A DNA stretch of 8,507 nucleotides from contig JAZQQT010000119.1 in assembly GCA_045629205.1 (NCBI GenBank), positions 1 through 8,507 on the forward strand, given 5' to 3'. Of this stretch, positions 1 through 5,215 are shown one piece after another. Source of the DNA: JAZQLP01 sp045629205 (GTDB lineage: Bacteria; Bacillota; Clostridia; Oscillospirales; UBA644). Position 1 is the first letter of the stretch. Each line of letters starts with the position of its first letter. The notes beneath the pieces are model-generated. The model worked only from the letters and a program-made list of their open reading frames with translations. It was not told where the DNA came from and did not search any database. A program made the position numbers and the translations under genes.

Positions 1-510
1 GGCGGCATTGACTACCGCGAGAGCATTCGTTTTTTTTGATATTTCCTCAAGTTTATATCCCTTTCCGTTATAATCAAACGGAAACGACGTAAACAATTTC
101 ACACGTGAAGGGTCTGAAATTATCAGCAGCTTTCCGGTATAGGTCGAACTTGATATGGTGATCAGCTCGACGTCTTTCGCTTTTTCTTCCGGGACATCTA
201 TTATGACTTCCGGTGTCTTTTCCGGCTGAAAATCTTCGTCCGGATTCGGGTCGTATCTTCCTTCGCAGGTAACGATTCTTTCGATTTCATCTTCGGAGAG
301 AAACCATTCGGCAAGAAATCGGCCGTTGTATGTTTCCATAACGGAAGACACAAAAGTGTTTTTTACTTCTTTGAATCCGCTGTTATATATTTTATTCATA
401 AGCGTAAAGAAAAAGAGCGCGGCAAAAACACCTGCCGTAACGATTACAAGCAGGGTTCTGAAAAGATATTTCAAAAATCTGTTATGCTTTTTTTTGACGC
501 TTTTCTTCAT
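1..510 (-). CDS. Membrane-anchored phosphodiester glycosidase-like (NAGPA/DUF2233) protein, N-terminal part
   Basis: The gene begins with ATG at 510-508 and is open for 170 codons to the left edge, where it is cut. A basic N-terminus (KKSVKKKHNR) is followed by one hydrophobic segment at about residues 17-38, so the protein is probably anchored in the membrane with the rest outside. Residues 45-115 are a charged, Pro/Glu-rich linker region. From about 116 the pattern (ITISSSTYTGKLLIISDPSR, a YNGKGYKLEEISKK stretch, then NALAVVNAA) matches the start of the NAGPA/DUF2233 domain, in which members read IxDPSRV, later TLEEM, then AINGGxF. Family members cleave phosphodiester-linked sugars (the name comes from the GlcNAc-1-phosphodiester glycosidase that uncovers mannose 6-phosphate) and many bacterial ones are annotated as exopolysaccharide proteins. 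The catalytic part lies outside the window. No strong Shine-Dalgarno is visible (GTGATAAG just before ATG), but an excellent promoter lies upstream. It sits downstream of the beta-helix lipoproteins on the same strand but has its own promoter. Confidence 0.72.
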   Translation of the reverse strand, partial: MKKSVKKKHNRFLKYLFRTLLVIVTAGVFAALFFFTLMNKIYNSGFKEVKNTFVSSVMETYNGRFLAEWFLSEDEIERIVTCEGRYDPNPDEDFQPEKTPEVIIDVPEEKAKDVELITISSSTYTGKLLIISDPSRVKLFTSFPFDYNGKGYKLEEISKKTNALAVVNAA

Positions 511-538
511 CTTATCACGTTTTAAATAATTTTTATAT

Positions 539-567
539 ATTATAGCATAAAAAAGAGTCTTTTTCAA
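539..567 (-). promoter_or_regulatory. Sigma-A promoter of the NAGPA-like gene
   Basis: On the minus strand, -35 TTGAAA (567-562), a 17-bp spacer and -10 TATAAT (544-539) are present, with TG one base before the -10 box (extended -10). Transcription should begin near 532, giving a short leader of about 20 nt before the ATG at 510. Confidence 0.8.
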
Positions 568-579
568 TAATATATAATA

Positions 580-610
580 TAAATACGGCCGAAATAATCG
601 ACCGTATTTA
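580..610 (-). terminator. Hairpin after beta-helix gene 1, weak intrinsic terminator
   Basis: Read on the minus strand, TAAATACGGTCG (610-599) pairs with CGGCCGTATTTA (591-580) around a 7-nt loop, with one U-G wobble that favours the minus-strand transcript. It starts 8 nt after the stop codon of the 722-residue gene. The following tract (TATTATATATT) is AT-rich but not a pure T run, so some read-through into the NAGPA-like gene is possible. Confidence 0.65.
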
Positions 611-617
611 AAAATTT

Positions 618-2786
618 TTATTTGAACGAGTTTTCGGAAGCTCTGACGCCGACGGTTGATAAATCGGGCTCTTCAAATCCGATAAGATCGCGGAAAACAC
701 GTGAATCTTCTTTCAGCGTAAAATCGTTATTCGCATAATCCGTAAATCCCGGATCTTCCAGGTAATAGGCATTGTCGGAAATCGCCGAAAGATCAAATGC
801 CCACGGCAAGCCTCTGATCATACGGAACAATGAAGGATCTTCACCTTCGTCATCATCAAAAGGCTCGAAAAGAGAGTTTGAATCTATATAACGGATATTG
901 TTACGGACATAGAAATGTGATGGAGACTGCGGTAAATCATAGGAGGTATAATTTTCATCCTGATCATGAACTTCCGGGAAAAGAAGCGTTCTGGAAGAGG
1001 TATATCTCCATAGTTGAGAGTGATAGTCGTAAAGACGAATATCGTTTTTCAGCCAGTCTTCATCGTAAATATTCGGTCTTTCTTCCGGTCCCCAGTAAAC
1101 GATATTGATCGGTCCTCCGACATTTACAAATATATTGTCGTGTAAGTCCATATAACCGGATGCTCCGCAAAGTGCCGTTCCTGCGATATTGTAGAAAAGA
1201 TTTCCGTATGCCGACCAGAATCTGCCCCAGCAATCAAAATAAACAGCGTTCCCGTAACCAGGGTCGCGGAGAAGATCTTTTACGTCGTGCACAATGTTGT
1301 ATCTGAAGATATTATCATACCATGAAAAATAACCAAGAGTATGGACTGCTCCACAGTCCCATGATTCTTTGCAGCAGTTGTAGATGGAATTGTATTCGAT
1401 AACGCACTGTCCACCTGCGATTTCTATTGCAACATGAGGACTGTCGTGAAGTTCGTTATGTGCGACAAGAATACCGTAACCGTTCACATCTACGGCGGCA
1501 TTGTAAACGGTGTATATCTGTTGCCACTCGTAAACTATATTATCTGTAACGACTGTATTACCGAAGGTTTGCGTTGAAATATCACCGCTTATGACTCTTA
1601 TCCCTTTTGCTGCCAAATCGTGTAACAGACATCCTTTTACGGTGTTGTAATCTCCTCTGATTGCAATGGCTGCATAGCCCGCCATACCGGAAAAACAGCA
1701 ATTGCTTACAGTATTGTGATTACCGACCGCAACAATAAAGCCGTTGCGAAAATATTTTGCCGAGAGATTATCGAAAGTAATATATGAACAGTTTTCAAGA
1801 ATAACGGGAGTGTCGGTCAACTGTGAAAAAGATATTTCGGATGTTTCAAAATCTTTATCGGGCCAATAATACAGTATATTTGTATCCGTGTCCCAATAAT
1901 ATTCCCCGGGAGTATCAAGTTCCTGAGGAATATTGTATACGAAATAAAGACATTCGGACCTTAAACCATAACCGATATTTACAGGGAAAAGAAGAGCCGG
2001 CTCAGTTGCATCAATATCGATATTGTTGAGACGGACGGTAGCCCAATCCATATACGGATAGCCGTAAAAACGTATATTTTCGGAGTTTCTCCATAAAGAA
2101 GCCTGCTCTTCTGTAATGTATATCTTGCCGAGAGTGTTGCCGTATTCATCTTGAACGGTATTTTTCGCATCAACCTTTTCGGGGTGATGATATCCGCTGT
2201 TTGGCCAGCGTGCGATGTTCTGTCTTTTGCCGTTGACAAACAGCTCCTGCCTGTAATAACCCGATTCGGAATATTCCTGAGGGTCGTCGAGGTCGTAACA
2301 TCCTGCGGCGGCGAGGTCTATCATCAATACGTTTTGCTTTGCCTCTTCGGTCTGCAGAAGGGATTTGAAATCGTCATCCGCAGGAACAAAGTCGGACGGT
2401 TTAATGGTTATACCGCCGTCAAAAAGGACATAAGCGTCTTTTGCTCCCGCAAAAACAACGGGCGAATCTTCTGTGCCGCTGTCTTCCGCCGTCAAGGTGA
2501 TCCCTTCGGTAACATTATATGTTCCTGCGGCGAATTCTATCTTTATACCGCCTTCGGGAAGACCGTTTTGTTCTCTGTAGGAACGCATTGCGTTGACCGC
2601 GCCGGTAAGAGAGGCAACGGGAGTGTCTTTTTCTCCGCTGTTTTCGTCGTTTCCGTCGGGTGAAACATAAATGATTTTACCGTAAACATGCTCTTCCTCA
2701 ATCGGTTCAGCCGGTTTGTCTGCGCAGGCGGTAATGAGCGAAAAAGTTAAAGCAAGAATCATCATTATTGCCAGTGGTTTTTTCAT
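618..2786 (-). CDS. Lipoprotein with right-handed parallel beta-helix, GH141-like glycosidase (paralog 1)
   Basis: The 722-residue protein begins with a lipoprotein signal (MKKPLAIMMI, hydrophobic core, lipobox ITAC with lipidated Cys21). Residues 35-135 carry the YVSPDGNDENSG opening, GTYNVTE and LTAEDSG motifs seen at the N-terminus of many secreted beta-helix glycosidases. Residues 178-310 form an inserted region with ELFVNGKRQ..ARWPN and GEYYWDTDTNILYYWP. Repeated beta-helix coils follow from about 330 to 560 (ITFDNLSAKYF, NTVSNCCF, NTVKGCLLHD, IEYNSIYN). Two aspartates in WD477CGAV and YFD518CWG are conserved in all three paralogs and fit a catalytic pair; from memory, the founding GH141 enzyme BT1002 also has its proposed catalytic Asp pair 41 residues apart. 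The ATG at 2786 is fixed by GGAGGA at 2796-2791. About 84% of residues match paralog 3 in both the N-terminal region and the core (hand count). Family placement is by motif recognition; a polysaccharide lyase or inactive binding protein cannot be excluded. Confidence 0.85.
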   Translation of the reverse strand: MKKPLAIMMILALTFSLITACADKPAEPIEEEHVYGKIIYVSPDGNDENSGEKDTPVASLTGAVNAMRSYREQNGLPEGGIKIEFAAGTYNVTEGITLTAEDSGTEDSPVVFAGAKDAYVLFDGGITIKPSDFVPADDDFKSLLQTEEAKQNVLMIDLAAAGCYDLDDPQEYSESGYYRQELFVNGKRQNIARWPNSGYHHPEKVDAKNTVQDEYGNTLGKIYITEEQASLWRNSENIRFYGYPYMDWATVRLNNIDIDATEPALLFPVNIGYGLRSECLYFVYNIPQELDTPGEYYWDTDTNILYYWPDKDFETSEISFSQLTDTPVILENCSYITFDNLSAKYFRNGFIVAVGNHNTVSNCCFSGMAGYAAIAIRGDYNTVKGCLLHDLAAKGIRVISGDISTQTFGNTVVTDNIVYEWQQIYTVYNAAVDVNGYGILVAHNELHDSPHVAIEIAGGQCVIEYNSIYNCCKESWDCGAVHTLGYFSWYDNIFRYNIVHDVKDLLRDPGYGNAVYFDCWGRFWSAYGNLFYNIAGTALCGASGYMDLHDNIFVNVGGPINIVYWGPEERPNIYDEDWLKNDIRLYDYHSQLWRYTSSRTLLFPEVHDQDENYTSYDLPQSPSHFYVRNNIRYIDSNSLFEPFDDDEGEDPSLFRMIRGLPWAFDLSAISDNAYYLEDPGFTDYANNDFTLKEDSRVFRDLIGFEEPDLSTVGVRASENSFK

Positions 2787-2790
2787 AGTG

Positions 2791-2796
2791 TCCTCC
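2791..2796 (-). promoter_or_regulatory. Ribosome binding site of paralog 1
   Basis: GGAGGA on the minus strand lies 4 nt upstream of the ATG at 2786, in the context CCGGAGGACACT. It settles the start and agrees with the lipoprotein signal beginning there. Confidence 0.85.
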
Positions 2797-2815
2797 GGAT
2801 AGATATGATAAAAAC

Positions 2816-2844
2816 ATTATATACCTTTTTTGAACTTTTGTCAA
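2816..2844 (-). promoter_or_regulatory. Consensus sigma-A promoter of paralog 1
   Basis: Minus-strand TTGACA (2844-2839), 17-bp spacer and TATAAT (2821-2816): both boxes are perfect consensus. The -35 box sits within a 13-bp inverted repeat (see 2835-2847) and directly follows the T-rich tail of the terminator of the preceding gene. Confidence 0.88.
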
Positions 2845-2847
2845 AAG
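2835..2847. promoter_or_regulatory. Inverted repeat over the -35 box, candidate operator (copy 1)
   Basis: CTTTTG-A-CAAAAG is a 6-1-6 perfect inverted repeat that contains most of the -35 TTGACA. The identical 13-mer recurs at 5169-5181 in the equivalent position before paralog 2, and is absent before paralog 3. A regulator binding here would block RNA polymerase. It could also be simple sequence shared by duplication of the intergenic region. Confidence 0.4.
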
Positions 2848-2849
2848 AA

Positions 2850-2872
2850 AAGCGACCGAAAAACGGTCGCTT
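2850..2872 (-). terminator. Intrinsic terminator after paralog 2
   Basis: On the minus strand AAGCGACCG (2872-2864) pairs perfectly with CGGTCGCTT (2858-2850) around a T5 loop, then TTCTTTTG follows. It begins 13 nt after the stop codon of the 744-residue gene and its T-tract runs straight into the next gene's -35 box. Confidence 0.85.
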
Positions 2873-2885
2873 GATTCCTGTTTTA

Positions 2886-5120
2886 TTATTTTTTGAACGG
2901 GTTTTCGGAAGTTCTCGGTCCGAAAACTGACATATCGATATTTTCAAAGCCGATAAGATCGCGGAACACACGTGAATCTTCCCTTAATGTATAATCGCCG
3001 TTTGCATAATCGGTAAAACCGGGATCAACGTCGGTATAGCAGACATTATCAAGTAGCGATGACATATTGAAAGAATAATCGCTTGCGTGTATAATACCGT
3101 ATTTTGTATAGTATTCGTTGTCATCGCAGTCAAATGGCTTGACTTCGGCATTTGAATCGATAAATCTGACGTTGTTTTGAAAGATATTGTAAGCCGCGGC
3201 GAGAGGTAAATCCATGCAGTAAATATTTCTTTTCTGATCGTTTACTTCGATGAAAAGCGCAGTTCTCGAAGAAGAATATCTCCAAATCTGATTAAGATAA
3301 TCGTAAAGGCGTATATCGTCTTTAACCCATGTATTATCATAACCATCAGACCTTTCGGTGACGCCGTTATCTGCAATGTTTATCGGTTCTCCGACATTGA
3401 TGCACAGATTATTTTGACAGGTTATGTGTCCTGATACTCCGCACATGCAGCATCCTTTTACATCGACGAAAAGATTGCCGTAACAGATAGCGTATCTGCC
3501 CCAGAAATCAAAGAAGAAACCGGAACCGAGACCGGGACGTTCTATTCCGAACGCAGGATTAAGATTATCTCCGATTTGGTGCAAATAATTGTATTTATAT
3601 TCGTTCCCTGCCCATGATAAATATCCCCATGTCTCGACGGCGCCGCCGTCTGCTACTTCAAGACAGGCATTATGAATGTCGTTATATGCAACTTCACATT
3701 GGCCCCCGCGTATTTCAACGGCGTAATGCGCAGAGTTGTATAATTCGTTGTGTAAAATTTTTCCGCCGAAACCTCTTATTGCAACCGCGGCATTATATAC
3801 TGTAAACAATTGCGCCCAATCGTGAACGATATTGTCGGATACTGATGTGTGTCCCGGATTTTGAGTTGCGATATCACCGGTTCTTATAATAATTCCGGCC
3901 GATGCCAAATCATGTAAAAGACATCCTTTTACCGTATTGAAATCACCGTTTAAAGAAATTGCGGCATTACCGCCGATTCCGTAAACGGAACAGTTGCTTA
4001 CGGTTATATAATCTCCGTCTCCTTTTATGAAACTGTTTCGAAAATATCCGGCTGTAATATTGTCGACGGTTATATGTGAACATCCGGAAAGCGAAATAGG
4101 AACACCGGCAAACTGAGAAAACGATATGACGGAATTTTCCAAGTCTTCTTCGGGCCAGTAATAAAAAATATTTGTCTTTGTGTCCCAGTAATATTCTCCT
4201 GCCGAATCGAGTTCCTGCGGAATATTCGAAACGTAATACAGACAATCTTCCGATAATCCGCGAGATGATGCGGTCAGCGGGAACAGAAGCGCTGATGAAT
4301 CTTCCGCAAGATTGACGTCGGGTATAAAAACGCTGGCATAATCATTTTTCGGCATTCCGTATAGTCTTATTGTTTCAACGTTTTGCCAAAAAGAGGCCTT
4401 TTCGTCGGACACGAATATTTTATAAAATTGCGTGCCGTTTTCATCGGTTATTACCGTTTTTAAATCTACGTCCGGATGGCAGTATGTATTGTTCGGCCAG
4501 CGGGCAACAGTCTGTCTTTTTCCGTTTACGAACAGCTCCTGTCTGTAAAAGCCCAAAGCAGGCGACGGGGTCGGTTCTGTTGTCGTATATCCCATTTCCG
4601 CTTTGTAATCACTGCTGTCATCGAGGTCGTAGCATCCTGCGGCGGCGAGGTCCAACATCAAAACGTTGGCTTTTGCTTCTTCTGTGGGAAGAATCGACTT
4701 GAATGCATCGTCTGCCGGTTTGAAATCCGAGGGCTTAATCGAAACGCCGCCGTCGAAAAGAACGTATGCGTCTTTTGCGCTTGTAAAAACTATCGGACTT
4801 TCTTCGGTGCCGCTGTCGCCGGCGGTTAATGTTATACTTTCCGTTACGTTATACGTTCCTTCGGCGAATTCGATTTTGATTCCGCTTTCGGGAAGTCCGT
4901 TTTTCGAACGATAATCTCGCATTGCTTTGACGGCGCCGACAAGAGACGCAACGGGTGAACCTTTTTCACCGTTGTTTTCGTCGTTTCCGTCGGGCGAAAC
5001 GTATATGATTTTACCGTATTCGTGTTCTTTTTCAACAGATTCATTCGGTTTGTCTGCACAAGCGGTAAGCAATGAAAAAGTCAATGCAAGAATCAGGATT
5101 ATTACCAGTGGTTTTTTCAT
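2886..5120 (-). CDS. Lipoprotein with right-handed parallel beta-helix, GH141-like glycosidase, diverged core (paralog 2)
   Basis: The 744-residue protein has a lipoprotein signal almost the same as paralog 1 (lipobox LTAC, Cys21). Its N-terminal region (residues 35-168) is about 87% identical to paralog 3 by hand count (116 of 134). After residue 168 it has a longer Thr/Pro-containing segment (TTTEPTPSP near 179-187) before the shared FYRQELFVNGKRQ block. The beta-helix core at about 455-580 matches paralog 3 at only about 48% (58 of 120). The catalytic-type aspartates remain, but their surroundings differ: D491 in ADGGAVE instead of DCGAVH, and D538 in FFDFWG instead of YFDCWG, with about 6 extra residues between them. 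The tail (DPGFTDYANGDYTL, DSRVFRDLIGFE) is again close to the others. A different substrate from paralogs 1 and 3 is inferred. The ATG at 5120 is set by GGAGGA at 5130-5125. It has its own promoter and terminator. Confidence 0.85.
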   Translation of the reverse strand: MKKPLVIILILALTFSLLTACADKPNESVEKEHEYGKIIYVSPDGNDENNGEKGSPVASLVGAVKAMRDYRSKNGLPESGIKIEFAEGTYNVTESITLTAGDSGTEESPIVFTSAKDAYVLFDGGVSIKPSDFKPADDAFKSILPTEEAKANVLMLDLAAAGCYDLDDSSDYKAEMGYTTTEPTPSPALGFYRQELFVNGKRQTVARWPNNTYCHPDVDLKTVITDENGTQFYKIFVSDEKASFWQNVETIRLYGMPKNDYASVFIPDVNLAEDSSALLFPLTASSRGLSEDCLYYVSNIPQELDSAGEYYWDTKTNIFYYWPEEDLENSVISFSQFAGVPISLSGCSHITVDNITAGYFRNSFIKGDGDYITVSNCSVYGIGGNAAISLNGDFNTVKGCLLHDLASAGIIIRTGDIATQNPGHTSVSDNIVHDWAQLFTVYNAAVAIRGFGGKILHNELYNSAHYAVEIRGGQCEVAYNDIHNACLEVADGGAVETWGYLSWAGNEYKYNYLHQIGDNLNPAFGIERPGLGSGFFFDFWGRYAICYGNLFVDVKGCCMCGVSGHITCQNNLCINVGEPINIADNGVTERSDGYDNTWVKDDIRLYDYLNQIWRYSSSRTALFIEVNDQKRNIYCMDLPLAAAYNIFQNNVRFIDSNAEVKPFDCDDNEYYTKYGIIHASDYSFNMSSLLDNVCYTDVDPGFTDYANGDYTLREDSRVFRDLIGFENIDMSVFGPRTSENPFKK

Positions 5121-5124
5121 GGAA

Positions 5125-5130
5125 TCCTCC
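5125..5130 (-). promoter_or_regulatory. Ribosome binding site of paralog 2
   Basis: GGAGGA on the minus strand lies 4 nt before the ATG at 5120, within CCGGAGGATTCC. The spacing and context are almost the same as for paralog 1. Confidence 0.85.
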
Positions 5131-5149
5131 GGGGAAATTTGATAAAAAT

Positions 5150-5178
5150 ATTATATACAAGTTTTTGACTTTTGTCAA
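5150..5178 (-). promoter_or_regulatory. Consensus sigma-A promoter of paralog 2
   Basis: Minus-strand TTGACA (5178-5173), 17-bp spacer, TATAAT (5155-5150). It is organised just like the promoter of paralog 1, including the inverted repeat over the -35 box and the upstream terminator. Confidence 0.88.
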
Positions 5179-5181
5179 AAG
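5163..5181. promoter_or_regulatory. Inverted repeats over the -35 box, candidate operator (copy 2)
   Basis: The 13-mer CTTTTG-A-CAAAAG lies at 5181-5169 (minus-strand reading), as in copy 1. Here it is embedded in a second, longer inverted repeat: TTTTGAC at 5163-5169 and GTCAAAA at 5174-5180 around TTTT (7-4-7). In copy 1 the same second repeat is interrupted by one extra A. Confidence 0.4.
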
Positions 5182-5182
5182 G

Positions 5183-5210
5183 AAAAGCGACCGAAAAAAC
5201 GGCCGCTTTT
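5183..5210 (-). terminator. Intrinsic terminator after paralog 3
   Basis: On the minus strand AAAAGCGGCCG (5210-5200) pairs with CGGTCGCTTTT (5193-5183), 11 pairs with one G-U wobble, around a T6 loop; the T-tract TTTTCCTTTT follows. It starts 6 nt after the stop codon of the 721-residue gene. Confidence 0.88.
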
Positions 5211-5215
5211 GATGC

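Noticed and set aside
326..529. Open frame of 67 codons on the plus strand
   Set aside because: It lies opposite the NAGPA-like gene, which has a promoter, coherent domain pattern and a membrane segment; the plus-strand frame has no ribosome site or recognisable protein.
2151..2663. Open frame of 170 codons on the plus strand inside paralog 1
   Set aside because: It is an antisense shadow of the strongly conserved N-terminal half of paralog 1; related antisense frames appear in the other paralogs because the coding sequence is alike.
618..2786. Calling the beta-helix proteins pectate lyases
   Set aside because: The fold is shared with pectate lyases, but the YVSPDGND opening, the NGKRQ..ARWPN insert and the two conserved aspartates fit the GH141-like group better; no calcium-binding Asp cluster or lyase Arg motif was recognised.
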